From NCBI RefSeq assembly GCF_900302495.1, contig NZ_OMKW01000002.1, positions 620,001 to 684,000 on the forward strand: DNA of 64,000 nucleotides. Direction: 5' to 3'. This stretch comes from Pontivivens insulae. Lineage in GTDB: Bacteria; Pseudomonadota; Alphaproteobacteria; Rhodobacterales; Rhodobacteraceae. This document shows, piece after piece, positions 29,588-38,562 of the stretch (position 1 is its first letter; every line of letters starts with the position of its first letter). Both the position numbers and the translations under genes were made by a program. Below the pieces are notes generated by a model. The model did not search any database and was not told where the DNA came from. It saw only the letters and a list, made by a program, of their open reading frames with translations.

Positions 29588-29745
29588 GTGGCCCCCCTCG
29601 TGTCATAAAACCATTCCTGATGATGATGGTCGCATCATCTGCCAGAAAGAGCAATTACAGGCAATTATGAAGAAATTATGCCCTCCATTGCAGTCTTGGG
29701 GTCGAAGTGCAATCTATGGAGGATAGGATGTTGAGGGGGTCAGCC

Positions 29746-31122
29746 ATGAGTAATGTTCAAGCCGTTCTGGATCGTGTCGATGCAGATCTGGAGGCCGCTT
29801 TGGAGCGGTTGTTCAAGTTACTGCGCATTCAGTCGATCTCCACCGATCCGGCTTACAAGACCCCGTGTCGCGAGGCCGCCGACTGGCTGGTCGCGGATCT
29901 GGCCGAATTGGGCTTTGACGCCTCGCGCCGCGATACGCCGGGCCACCCGATGGTCGTCGCTCATGGTGGAGAGGGTGCGGGCAAGCACTTGCTCTTCTAC
30001 GGGCATTACGACGTGCAACCCGTCGACCCGCTGCATCTTTGGAACCGCGATCCCTTCGATCCGGCGCTAGAGGAGACCGCCAAGGGCAAGGTCATCCGCG
30101 GACGGGGCTCTGCCGATGACAAGGGACAGTTGATGACCTTCGTTGAAGCGTGCCGCGCATGGAAGGCGGTTCACGGCACCCTGCCCGGGAAACTCTCCAT
30201 CCTCTTTGAAGGGGAAGAGGAAAGCGGCTCTCCATCCCTTGTGCCGTTCATGGAGGCAAACGCCGAGGAGCTGAAGGCAGACCTCGCCCTGATTTGCGAC
30301 ACAGGCATGTGGGATCGTGAGACGCCAGCCATCACCACGATGCTGCGCGGCATGATGGGTGAGGAGATCATCATCAAGGCCGCAGATCGCGACCTGCATT
30401 CCGGCTTTTACGGCGGTGCGGCTCAGAACCCCATCAAGGTGCTCAGCAAGATCCTCGCCACGCTTCATGATGAAACCGGGCGCGTCACTCTCGACGGCTT
30501 TTATGACGGTGTCCACGACATCCCCGCCGAACTGGCGGCACAGTGGGAGGGGCTGGGCTTTGATGCCGCGGAGTTTCTAGGCGACGTCAATCTGGCCGTT
30601 CCAGCGGGTGAGGCAAATTACACCGCACTTGAACAAACATGGTCGCGCCCGACCTGCGAGATTAACGGCATCACCGGCGGTTATTCCGGCGAAGGCTTCA
30701 AGACGGTCCTGCCCGCTGAGGCCCGCGCGAAGATTTCCTGCCGACTGGTCTGGGATCAGGATCCCCACGCCATCCGCGCCGCCCTGCGCAAGCGGGTTGA
30801 GGACATGCTGCCCCCCGATTGCACGGCAGAATTCATCTCATACGGCACCGACACCGCAACAGTGATGAGCACGGACGATCCGGCTTTCGAGACCGCGCGC
30901 CAGGCCCTCTCCGAAGAATGGCCGAAAGAGGCTGTCTTTATCGGATGCGGTGGCTCAATCCCGATTGCCGGCCATTTCAAGGAGGTGCTGGGGATGGACA
31001 GTATGCTGATCGGCTTTGGTCAGGCGGACGATGCGCTCCACTCCCCCAACGAGAAATACGATCTCGCCAGCTTCCATCACGGCATCCGCAGCTGGGTCAG
31101 GGTTCTGGCCGCGCTGGCCTAA
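29746..31122 (+). CDS. M20-family dipeptidase/peptidase
   Basis: A 458-residue zinc peptidase of the carnosinase-like M20 subgroup. Metal ligands appear in LLFYGHYDVQPVDP, GSADDKGQ, FEGEEESGSP (catalytic Glu), DTGMWD and the C-terminal LHSPNEKYDLASFHHG. The lid domain carries DLHSGFYGGAAQNP. Typical substrates are dipeptides or N-carbamoyl/acyl amino acids. ATG 29746 (MSNVQAVLDRVD) follows GAGGGGG; an ATG at 29728 with GGAGG five bases upstream is an equally credible start adding six residues. Stands alone between the lipoproteins and the Hint gene. Confidence 0.9.
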   Translation: MSNVQAVLDRVDADLEAALERLFKLLRIQSISTDPAYKTPCREAADWLVADLAELGFDASRRDTPGHPMVVAHGGEGAGKHLLFYGHYDVQPVDPLHLWNRDPFDPALEETAKGKVIRGRGSADDKGQLMTFVEACRAWKAVHGTLPGKLSILFEGEEESGSPSLVPFMEANAEELKADLALICDTGMWDRETPAITTMLRGMMGEEIIIKAADRDLHSGFYGGAAQNPIKVLSKILATLHDETGRVTLDGFYDGVHDIPAELAAQWEGLGFDAAEFLGDVNLAVPAGEANYTALEQTWSRPTCEINGITGGYSGEGFKTVLPAEARAKISCRLVWDQDPHAIRAALRKRVEDMLPPDCTAEFISYGTDTATVMSTDDPAFETARQALSEEWPKEAVFIGCGGSIPIAGHFKEVLGMDSMLIGFGQADDALHSPNEKYDLASFHHGIRSWVRVLAALA

Positions 31123-31131
31123 GGTCCTCCG

Positions 31132-32271
31132 ATGGCAGAGCAAATCCGCGGCGGCATCGTCATCAGCGAAATTCTCGCTGACCCCAACGGGATCAACAAC
31201 TTTGATACCGATGGTGACGGAACCGCCCGAGGCGGCGACGAATTTATCGAGCTGCGCAACGACAGCGATGGTGCGATTGATATCGGCGGTCTGGAGTTCT
31301 GGGATCGCGGGCGCGGCGGCTGGTACACGGTGCCTGATGGCACAATCTTACAACCAGATGCGACGTTCACGGTTGTGCGGGATGTCGCCGCTGGTGGAAG
31401 TCTGCCGAGTGGTGGGCCAAATGATGTCGTGGCCGAGTCCGGGTTTGGGCAAAACGTCATCAACAACAATGGCGACAATGTCGTCATTTATGACCCAGAT
31501 GCAGACGAGTACATTCAGGCGCTCTTCAACGGAGATGCAGAGGACGACCCGGTCGGTGGGCCGGGATATGCTGGATTCTCGGCCACGGCGACGCAAATCG
31601 GCGTCACCGATGATTTCGGCAGTGATGTCGATGGCCAGTCAATGCAATTGGGCCCCGGCGGGAATGAGTATTTCACCGGCACGCCCACCCCAGCAGCGGA
31701 GAACATCTGCTTTTGCTCAGGCGCGCGGATCCTGACACCGACTGGCCCGCGCCTGATCGAAACGCTGGGTGTTGGCGATCTGGTGATTACCCGCGATCGT
31801 GGCATGTGTGCGATCAGGTGGGTCGGGCGGCGCGACATAACCTGGCGCGACCAGCTGGCACAACCATCACTGCGGCCGATCCTGATCCGCGCGGGCGCCC
31901 TTGGCCCGGACGCCCCACAATTCGATCTGCGCCTTTCCCCACAGCACCGCGTCGTGTGCCGCTTGCCGGGCGGCGCGTCGCTGCACTCACACGGATTGAT
32001 CGCCGTCGTCTCGCTGCTCGGACGACCGGGTGTCGAGATTGATGAGAGCGGCGCCTCATTCAGCTATCACCATATCGCGCTGGACCGCCATGAAGTGATC
32101 TTTGCCGAAGGGCTGCCGACAGAAACGCTCCTGTTTGGCAAGCAGGCACGCGAAACACTTGGCGCCGATCAAATGGCTGAGCTTGAACGCATATTTCCCG
32201 ATCTGGATATCACGGGTGAGCAACCGGCAGATGAGCTTGTCCCGACCGCCTATGGCCCAATCGTGCACTGA
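31132..32271 (+). CDS. Lamin-tail-like domain fused to Hint_2 (hedgehog/intein) domain
   Basis: A 379-residue two-domain protein without a classical signal peptide. Residues 5-185 resemble an extracellular lamin-tail domain: VISEILADPNG, then Asp-rich GDEFIELRNDSDGAIDIGGLEF and GDNVVIYDPD. Residues about 192-345 form a Hint_2 domain starting at C193/C195 (CFCSGARILTPTGP), with VGDLVITRD, and the block-B-like SPQHRVV (H272) followed by the EVIFAEGLPTETLLFG end typical of this family. Hint modules self-cleave or splice. No homing endonuclease and no obvious C-extein follow the last Hint strand, so autocleavage is more likely than splicing. It starts 10 bases after the peptidase gene. Probably secreted, possibly by a type I system. 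Confidence 0.8.
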   Translation: MAEQIRGGIVISEILADPNGINNFDTDGDGTARGGDEFIELRNDSDGAIDIGGLEFWDRGRGGWYTVPDGTILQPDATFTVVRDVAAGGSLPSGGPNDVVAESGFGQNVINNNGDNVVIYDPDADEYIQALFNGDAEDDPVGGPGYAGFSATATQIGVTDDFGSDVDGQSMQLGPGGNEYFTGTPTPAAENICFCSGARILTPTGPRLIETLGVGDLVITRDRGMCAIRWVGRRDITWRDQLAQPSLRPILIRAGALGPDAPQFDLRLSPQHRVVCRLPGGASLHSHGLIAVVSLLGRPGVEIDESGASFSYHHIALDRHEVIFAEGLPTETLLFGKQARETLGADQMAELERIFPDLDITGEQPADELVPTAYGPIVH

Positions 32272-32277
32272 TTGAGC

Positions 32278-32970
32278 CTAGGTGCGCGCCGCCTCGAACG
32301 CGGCCCACGCAGTCTCAAATTCCTCGAAACTCATCTCACCCTTGGCTGCATCAAGGACGATGCGTTCCGTCTCCAGCAGCTTGTGGATCGCAGCTTCCAG
32401 AACGGGAACTACCTCTTCGGGGATCGCGACGGCCCCGTGGCGATCGGCGTGTACCAACGCGCCGGGCTGAACGGTCAGACCGAAGATCTCCACCGGGGTA
32501 TCCACCGCCGTCACATGCACGAAAGCATGGCTAGGCCCAACCGATCCGGCAACTACGGGATACCCTTCAGGCAGGTCTCCAAGGTCACGCATCACGCCGT
32601 TTGTCAGTGTACCGGACAGGCCGAAAGCCTTGTGAATATTGGTGTTTATCTCACCCCAGAACGCACCAACCGCATTTTCAGCGCCATCCTCGTCCTCAAT
32701 GACGCACAGTGCCGGACGCGGCCCCTCGCTCATATAGCGATAATAGCCCATGCGCATTTCACGCACCTTTTCCGGCGGGTTTGTGGAGGGGGACAGCGCA
32801 GCAATCTTTGCCGTGCGCGCATAGCCGACCATCGCCTCACCCGGAGCGCTGCACTGCATCGTGCCCCGCGTGTAATCATTAAAGCCGCGCTTACCCTGCG
32901 CGACCTCGATCGCATTGCAAACGGTCGGCGTATCAACACGGCGCAACAGCGCCAGAAGACTTTCATCCAT
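32278..32970 (-). CDS. RraA-fold aldolase/hydrolase family protein
   Basis: A 230-residue protein of the RraA superfamily (annotated variously as RNase E inhibitor-like, dimethylmenaquinone methyltransferase, or 4-hydroxy-4-methyl-2-oxoglutarate aldolase). The divalent-metal active site of the HMG/CHA aldolases, R-x-x-D, is seen in GVMRDLGDLP, and HADRHGAVAIPEE is the usual strand after it. Membership suggests pyruvate-type aldol cleavage. ATG 32970 overlaps the hydrolase stop by 8 bases. Upstream neighbours are an alpha/beta hydrolase and a MetE-like protein, together a likely catabolic set. Interaction with RNase E is not implied. Confidence 0.85.
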   Translation of the reverse strand: MDESLLALLRRVDTPTVCNAIEVAQGKRGFNDYTRGTMQCSAPGEAMVGYARTAKIAALSPSTNPPEKVREMRMGYYRYMSEGPRPALCVIEDEDGAENAVGAFWGEINTNIHKAFGLSGTLTNGVMRDLGDLPEGYPVVAGSVGPSHAFVHVTAVDTPVEIFGLTVQPGALVHADRHGAVAIPEEVVPVLEAAIHKLLETERIVLDAAKGEMSFEEFETAWAAFEAART

Positions 32971-33664
32971 CACATTTCTCCAACCAGCGGGCGAGCGCGG
33001 CATTTGTAGCATCTGGTTGCTCCAGAACCGGTAAATGCCCTGCCCCATCAATGATTTCCAAGGTGCTGCCGCGCAGCAATGACGCCATCAATTCATGCCG
33101 GTCCAGCGGACACAGGCTGTCCTCCCGGCCCATCAGAACCAGTGACGGGCACTCCAGACCACGCAACGTCTCCTGCCGGTCCGGCCGGTCGCGCAGGGCG
33201 ATGCTCTGACTTTCGAACACATCGGGGCCGAGCTTCAGTGCCATCTCCATGCACAGATCCAGAATCGACTGCTTGCCCGGTCCATCGGCGAGGTAGCGTG
33301 GCTTCATCTCATCGCGCATCACCGACGCCAATTTTCCTGCCCGCGCGCCCTCAATTTGCGGTGCGCGCGCCGCTTTTACGGTGTCAATCTCGGCGCGAGG
33401 ATTGGTGTCCAGCAAGGCGAGCCCGGCCAAACATTCCGGTGCCTGCGCGGCAATCTCCATCGCGACGATCCCGCCCATCGACAACCCTAGCAAGGCAAAG
33501 CGTGGAGGGGCATGGATCAAGATTTCCTCAGCAATTTCAAAGGTCGAGCGCGCCCTCATCGGCGCGCATTGCACAGCACGCTCCGCAGAAAATGCAGCGA
33601 TCTGCGGCCCGAACAACCGCGCGTCGCACATCATACCGGGCAGAAGGAGAAGCGGTGTCGCCAC
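32963..33664 (-). CDS. Alpha/beta hydrolase
   Basis: A 233-residue alpha/beta hydrolase. The nucleophile elbow is GLSMGG (serine 62), the oxyanion strand LLLLPGMMCDARLF comes at the start, and acid and base lie in MGREDSLCP and GAGHLPVLEQP. The start is GTG 33664, four bases after the MetE-like stop; longer in-frame reading would overlap that gene extensively. It resembles lactonases/thioesterases of the 3-oxoadipate enol-lactonase kind. Substrate is unknown but context (aldolase-like, MetE-like) suggests a small-carboxylate pathway. Confidence 0.87.
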   Translation of the reverse strand: MATPLLLLPGMMCDARLFGPQIAAFSAERAVQCAPMRARSTFEIAEEILIHAPPRFALLGLSMGGIVAMEIAAQAPECLAGLALLDTNPRAEIDTVKAARAPQIEGARAGKLASVMRDEMKPRYLADGPGKQSILDLCMEMALKLGPDVFESQSIALRDRPDRQETLRGLECPSLVLMGREDSLCPLDRHELMASLLRGSTLEIIDGAGHLPVLEQPDATNAALARWLEKCDG

Positions 33665-33668
33665 GAGC

Positions 33669-34799
33669 CTACCGCGCGCGGGCCAAAGCAGCCCCTTTGG
33701 CGAGGCTTTCAAGCTTTGCGAAGGCAATCTCGGGATCGACCGCACCGAAGCCCGCGAAGGTTCCAAAACCGCAATCAGACCCGGCGATCACACGATCGGC
33801 GCCGACGATATCCCCAAACCTTTCAAGGCGCTGGGCCACAACTTCAGGATGCTCCACAAAGTTGGTGGTCGTATCAACGACACCGGGAACAAGAATGCGA
33901 TCTTCAGGGATTTCCGCCTTACGGTCGCGGAAGACTGTCCATTCATGGGCGTGGCGCGGGTTTGATGTCTCGAACAGGAGTTTGGACGCCTTCACTTTCA
34001 TCAACACCGGGAAGACCGTGTTCATGTCGATATCGCAGACATGCGGTCCCTCATAATTACCCCAACAAATGTGGATACGCACTTGTTCTTGCGGAACATT
34101 TTCGAGTGCGTGGTTCAGAGCCTCCACATGACTTTCCGCCACCTTCAGGAACTCTGCATCCGAAAGATCGGTGAAGAGCATGTGGCGGGACAATGCCAGG
34201 TCGGGGCAGTCGAGTTGCAGATCGAGGCCGGACGCCACGATCTCCTCATATTCCGCCTTCATCGCGTCGGCCAAGGCGGCGAGATATGCATCGCGGGTCT
34301 TGTAGAAATCATTCTGCAAAAACAGGGAGATAACACCTGGCGAGGCGGCGTTCATGAAGCCCTGCTGCGCCCCATGTTTTGCCATCGCATCCTTGAGGTG
34401 GCGGATGTCCTTTTGCAGTTCGCCCTGCCCTTTGGATTTCACCTCGCCGGTGCACATTGGGCGAGCGTATTGCGGGGTGCCGCCGCTATCGGCTATCCGC
34501 TTGAGAAAGCTGGGAAATTGCTTCAGATCGGCCGGGGCATTGCGGGGGCTGTCGCCCGAAAAGCCGGTATAGCGATCCTTGACATAGGTCGCGTAGGAGA
34601 TCTTGGAAGTCTCACCATCCGAGACCATATCGACGCCCGCCATGACCTGCTTTTTGACAGTCTTATCAACAGCATCGGCCATTACGGCATCGAATTTCGC
34701 CTGTTCATAGGGCTCGTTGTTTTCGCGGGCGAAGATCATATCCACGACATCCTGGGAGCGTGGCAGTGAGCCGACATGCGTGGTTGCGTAACGGGTCAT
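33669..34799 (-). CDS. Cobalamin-independent methionine synthase-like protein (MetE C-terminal domain family)
   Basis: A 376-residue stand-alone version of the catalytic barrel of MetE. The zinc-binding signature of the family is present: HIC (H243, C245), E277 in LFETSNPRH, and C343 in GSDCGFGTF. HVGSLPR at 8-14 matches the start of such barrels. Family members move methyl or alkyl groups between thiols; single-domain forms are often not true methionine synthases, for instance epoxyalkane:CoM transferase and other alkyl-thiol enzymes. GGAGGA precedes the ATG. It leads a three-gene operon and has the second GTGCAC-type array 51 bases upstream. Confidence 0.85.
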   Translation of the reverse strand: MTRYATTHVGSLPRSQDVVDMIFARENNEPYEQAKFDAVMADAVDKTVKKQVMAGVDMVSDGETSKISYATYVKDRYTGFSGDSPRNAPADLKQFPSFLKRIADSGGTPQYARPMCTGEVKSKGQGELQKDIRHLKDAMAKHGAQQGFMNAASPGVISLFLQNDFYKTRDAYLAALADAMKAEYEEIVASGLDLQLDCPDLALSRHMLFTDLSDAEFLKVAESHVEALNHALENVPQEQVRIHICWGNYEGPHVCDIDMNTVFPVLMKVKASKLLFETSNPRHAHEWTVFRDRKAEIPEDRILVPGVVDTTTNFVEHPEVVAQRLERFGDIVGADRVIAGSDCGFGTFAGFGAVDPEIAFAKLESLAKGAALARAR

Positions 34800-34849
34800 G
34801 ATGGATCCTCCAGCACCGGTTGATCTCCGGCGTTAACCAAATTTTGTGT

Positions 34850-34888
34850 GTGCACAAAGCGTACACAGGGCGTGCACAGACCGTACAC
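34850..34888. repeat. Second array of GTGCAC/GTACAC hexamers, 11-bp period
   Basis: Hexamers at 34850 (GTGCAC), 34861 (GTACAC), 34872 (GTGCAC) and 34883 (GTACAC) keep the exact 11-bp spacing of the 3627-3665 array. On the minus strand they alternate GTGTAC and GTGCAC with spacers ggtct, gccct and gcttt; the unit GTGCACgccct is shared with the first array. The alternating change (C to T on the minus strand) keeps RNA pairing through a G-U pair. It lies 51 bases upstream of the MetE-like ATG. Confidence 0.88.
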
Positions 34889-34930
34889 CGGTTTCGCTGT
34901 CACCCAATTCTCTCGGCAGACCTTAACGCC

Positions 34931-34952
34931 GCCTTGCATCCGTATGCAAGGC
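34931..34952. promoter_or_regulatory. Perfect 9-bp inverted repeat with 4-base loop
   Basis: GCCTTGCAT-ccgt-ATGCAAGGC lies between the MetE-like gene and the divergent ion channel gene, 86 bases before the channel ATG. No T-tract follows on either strand, so it is not a simple terminator. It may be an operator or a leader hairpin. Confidence 0.6.
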
Positions 34953-35037
34953 GCATTGAACCGGCGCTGATTGTCCAGACACCCTTGAAGCGTCCAACGA
35001 TTAGGCGCATGTGACGCGCGAGGTACAGGAGGGTCCT

Positions 35038-35820
35038 ATGCAGGCGCGGATCAGAGCTATTGTCGAGCATCCCTATTTCGAGCGGATCATCATCGGACTG
35101 ATCGTATTCAACGCGATCATCCTGGGCATGGAGACATCTGAGCGGATCATGTCCGTCGCCGGGCCTGTATTGGTTTCGCTCGACAAGATCATTCTGGGGA
35201 TCTTCGTGGTGGAGCTGGTTGCGCGCTTTGTCGCCTCTCCGCGCGGTTTTGTGCGCGACCCCTGGCGGTGGTTTGACACCGTCATCGTGGCTATCGCGTT
35301 GATGCCCGCAAGTGGTGCGTTGAGTGTCCTGCGCGCCTTTCGCATTTTGCGGGTTTTGCGCCTTGTCTCGACCGTCCCGGCAATGCGCCGGGTTGTACAG
35401 GGCCTGATCGAAGCTTTGCCGGGCATGGGGTCAATCGTCCTACTGCTCGGCCTGATCTTCTATGTCTTTGCTGTGATATGCACCAAGGCGTTTGGGGGTG
35501 CGTTTCCGGAATGGTTCGGCACGCTAGCGGCGTCGGGCTATACTCTGTTCCAGATCATGACGCTGGAAAGCTGGTCGATGGGGATCGTGCGCCCGGTCAT
35601 GGATGAGTTTCCGTGGGCCTGGGCGTTGTTCCTGCCGTTTATTCTGGCGACGGCCTTCACCGTGTTGAACCTCTTTATCGGTGTGATCGTCGACGCAATG
35701 CAGTCGGAGCACGCGGCAGAGGCGGCGGCGGAGCGGGAAAGCCTGACATCGGACAACGAAAAGATCCTGGCCGAACTGGCGGCCATCCGCGAAGAGCTTA
35801 ATCGCCAGCGCCGCTCATAA
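35038..35820 (+). CDS. Voltage-gated sodium channel, NaChBac type
   Basis: A 260-residue six-helix ion channel subunit that would form homotetramers in the inner membrane. S4 carries four regularly spaced arginines (R99, R102, R105, R108 in LRAFRILRVLRLV). The pore helix and selectivity filter are TLESWS with E177, the Na+-selective signature. S6 is the AFTVLNLFIGVIVDAM helix, followed by an acidic neck and C-terminal coiled coil (about 225-258). ATG 35038 follows CAGGAGGG. Marine bacteria often use such channels in Na+ homeostasis, pH response and motility. Confidence 0.92.
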   Translation: MQARIRAIVEHPYFERIIIGLIVFNAIILGMETSERIMSVAGPVLVSLDKIILGIFVVELVARFVASPRGFVRDPWRWFDTVIVAIALMPASGALSVLRAFRILRVLRLVSTVPAMRRVVQGLIEALPGMGSIVLLLGLIFYVFAVICTKAFGGAFPEWFGTLAASGYTLFQIMTLESWSMGIVRPVMDEFPWAWALFLPFILATAFTVLNLFIGVIVDAMQSEHAAEAAAERESLTSDNEKILAELAAIREELNRQRRS

Positions 35821-35822
35821 CG

Positions 35823-35852
35823 AAAAAGGGCGAACCTGATGTCCGCCCTTTT
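35823..35852. terminator. Bidirectional terminator between channel gene and mrcA
   Basis: AAAAAGGGCG ... CGCCCTTTT forms a hairpin flanked by A and T runs, serving both the plus-strand channel gene and the minus-strand mrcA. Confidence 0.8.
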
Positions 35853-35857
35853 GATAC

Positions 35858-38473
35858 TCAATAAAGCCCGCCAGATCCCAGATCATCCAGATCTGCAGGT
35901 GGTGCCGGAATCGGCGCCACGGTGACGGCCCCTCCCCCGGCATTCGCACCGGGCACTGCGACGGTCCCTGTCGTGGTTGGGGGGATATAGATGTCGTTTG
36001 CAACCGTTGCCGGCAGATCATTAAGGTCGAAGGTGCGTCCACTGCCTGAAGAGCTGACGCCTCGCTGGATAGCAGCGGCGCCGACAGCTGGCGCTTCGCC
36101 CAACGGAAACACCTCGTAAACCCAATCGCCCGATGTGGTGTCATCAGGCAGACGGGCGCCCGAGGTACGATCCATTTTGATCACGTCAACGCCCTCGGGC
36201 GGTTGGAAACGCCCCGGATCGGCGGGGTTGATTTCGAGGTAATCTTCCATGAACGCGCGGAAGACCGGACCACACATGCTGCCGCCAGTACCGCCCCGGC
36301 CCATGCCGCGTGGCGTGTCGAATCCGATATAGCACCCGGCGACGATGTCTGGCGTGAAGCCGATGAACCATGCATCGCGGCTTTCGTTGGTTGTGCCTGT
36401 TTTTCCGGCGAGCGGAACCGGCAGATCCGCGAGGCTGCGCGCGGTGCCGCGATCCACGACGCCCTCGAGCATCGAGATCAGGCGGAAGGCTGTGATCCGA
36501 CTCATCGTGCGTTCGGCTGTCGAGTAGATGTGCGGTTCGGGTTGCTGGGAATAGGTGCTGTCGTCGCAGCCCTCACAGCCGCGCTGGTCATGGCGGTAAA
36601 TCGTATTGCCGAACCGGTCCTGCACGCGGTCAACCAAGGTCGGCTCAACCCGCTGGCCACCATTGGCGAACATCGCATAGGCCGAAATCATGCGGAAAAG
36701 CGTGGTTTCCCCGGCGCCGAGGCTCATGGGCAGGAACTCACCCATATCCTCGTAAATGCCGAAATCTTCGGCGTAGTCTGCAATGACGTCCATGCCGATA
36801 TCGTCGGCGATCCGCACGGTCATCAGGTTCAGCGACCGCTCAAGCCCCACGCGCATCAGGGTCGGACCGTTAAAGCTGTCTGCACCAGAGTAGTTCTTGG
36901 GCCGCCATGTCGGCTGACCGGGCTGTTCCAGAACGAAGGGCGCGTCGAGAATGATGGAATTCGGGGTCATGCCCGCGTCGAGCGCTGCGGCAAAAACAAA
37001 GGGTTTGAAGGCCGAACCGGGCTGGCGCGTTGCCTGTGTCGCGCGGTTAAAGCTGGAGGCGTCATAGGAAAAGCCCCCCTGCATGGCCAGAACCCGGCCC
37101 GTGCGATGGTCCATCACCATGAACGCGCCGTTGAGTTCGGGAACCTGACGCAAGTTCCAGTTGGTAAAGGTTCCTTCTTCGTTGCGGCCTTCAGCCACAA
37201 GGATCACGTCACCGACGTCGAGAATATCATCGGGGCTGTCCGGGGCAGATCCAAGGCTGGTGCCTTCGAGCCGGGGGCGGGCCCATTGGAAATCGCGCAC
37301 ATAAAGGCGGTGCTGGCCATCGGCAGGATCTGCAATGCCTTCAATGCCGATCACGGCCGCATCGGATTCCAGCTCCAGCACCACGGCCATATGGAATTCC
37401 GGCACGTCACGCACACCACGTGTGGCGCGCAGGGCGCTGCGCCAATCGGCGCCCTCTTCGGCCAGATCCTCGGCAATGTTATCAAGTGGGCCGCGGTAAC
37501 CGAGCCGGTCGCGGTCATATTCAACGAGTTGCGCACGCAGGGCAGCCGCGGCGGCCTCCTGAATGTCCGGCTCCACCGTTGCGCGGATGGTCAGGCCGCC
37601 GGTCAGCAGTTCATCCGTGCCGAAGCGATCGGACATCTGGCGGCGAATTTCCTCGGAAAAGTAGTCCCGCCCGGGTCGGGTGGATGACAGCGGTGCGTAA
37701 TCCCCGCCTTGTACGGACAGTAAGGGAGCCGCCTGCGCCGTCTCTACCTCTTCCGGGGTGAGGTATCCCTGCTCTCCCATCAGGCGGAGCGTATTGTTGC
37801 GCCAGAACATTGCGGTTTCCGCATCATCAACCGGGTGGCGGTTGGAGGGCGCCTTGGGCAGTGACGCCAGATAGGCCGCTTCCTGCGGGGTCAGTTCCTC
37901 AAGCGATTTGCCGAAATAATTGGCCGCAGCGGCGACGATGCCAAAGCTGTTTTCGCCCAGAAAGATCTCGTTGAGATAGAGTTCGAGAATCTGTTCCTTG
38001 GTCAGCAGGCTTTCGATGCGGACGGCGAGGATGACCTCCTGGATCTTGCGCTCCACCTCGCGCCGACCGTCGAGCAGGAAGTTCTTTACGACCTGCTGCG
38101 TAATGGTCGATGCACCGCGCAGACGGCCACCGCGTGCGGCGTCCAGTCCAGCGGAGACGATGCCTACCGCGTCAAAGCCAGGATGTTCGAAAAACGAGCC
38201 ATCTTCGGCGGAGACAAAGGCCTGCCAAACAACGGGTGGAATCTCATCGAACGGGACGAAGACGCGGCGCTCACGAACATATTCGTCCAGAAGACGCCCT
38301 TCGCCTGAATAGACGCGGCTGAGCGTGTTGGGCCGGTAGTCCGCCAGCTCCTCGGTATCTGGCAGATCCTTGGAGTAGCTCCAGACCACACCGCCGACGA
38401 CGAGAACGCCCATCAACGACGCCAGAACAAGTGCGCTGAAAATCCAGCCGAAGAAGCGTCCGATATATCGCAT
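35858..38473 (-). CDS. mrcA: Penicillin-binding protein 1A (bifunctional class A PBP)
   Basis: PBP1a polymerises and cross-links peptidoglycan. The 871-residue protein has an N-terminal membrane anchor (about 8-32). The GT51 transglycosylase domain shows EDGSFFEHPGFD, GASTITQQVVKN and KIQEVILAVRIE, and an OB-like linker follows. The transpeptidase domain has the active Ser in GSAFKPF, SLN in ERSLNLMT, and KTGTT. The C terminus is a low-complexity Gly/Pro-rich tail. It is followed on the same strand, in gene order, after the amidase gene, so cell-wall hydrolase and synthase are neighbours. Confidence 0.97.
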   Translation of the reverse strand: MRYIGRFFGWIFSALVLASLMGVLVVGGVVWSYSKDLPDTEELADYRPNTLSRVYSGEGRLLDEYVRERRVFVPFDEIPPVVWQAFVSAEDGSFFEHPGFDAVGIVSAGLDAARGGRLRGASTITQQVVKNFLLDGRREVERKIQEVILAVRIESLLTKEQILELYLNEIFLGENSFGIVAAAANYFGKSLEELTPQEAAYLASLPKAPSNRHPVDDAETAMFWRNNTLRLMGEQGYLTPEEVETAQAAPLLSVQGGDYAPLSSTRPGRDYFSEEIRRQMSDRFGTDELLTGGLTIRATVEPDIQEAAAAALRAQLVEYDRDRLGYRGPLDNIAEDLAEEGADWRSALRATRGVRDVPEFHMAVVLELESDAAVIGIEGIADPADGQHRLYVRDFQWARPRLEGTSLGSAPDSPDDILDVGDVILVAEGRNEEGTFTNWNLRQVPELNGAFMVMDHRTGRVLAMQGGFSYDASSFNRATQATRQPGSAFKPFVFAAALDAGMTPNSIILDAPFVLEQPGQPTWRPKNYSGADSFNGPTLMRVGLERSLNLMTVRIADDIGMDVIADYAEDFGIYEDMGEFLPMSLGAGETTLFRMISAYAMFANGGQRVEPTLVDRVQDRFGNTIYRHDQRGCEGCDDSTYSQQPEPHIYSTAERTMSRITAFRLISMLEGVVDRGTARSLADLPVPLAGKTGTTNESRDAWFIGFTPDIVAGCYIGFDTPRGMGRGGTGGSMCGPVFRAFMEDYLEINPADPGRFQPPEGVDVIKMDRTSGARLPDDTTSGDWVYEVFPLGEAPAVGAAAIQRGVSSSGSGRTFDLNDLPATVANDIYIPPTTTGTVAVPGANAGGGAVTVAPIPAPPADLDDLGSGGLY

Positions 38474-38562
38474 GCATTACACCTTTACGTTCCGCAGGCA
38501 CGTCTGCGAGCGGTCAACGTGCCACATAGCATTGCGGTTCCGCTTTGTCAGCGGAGGCGCGA

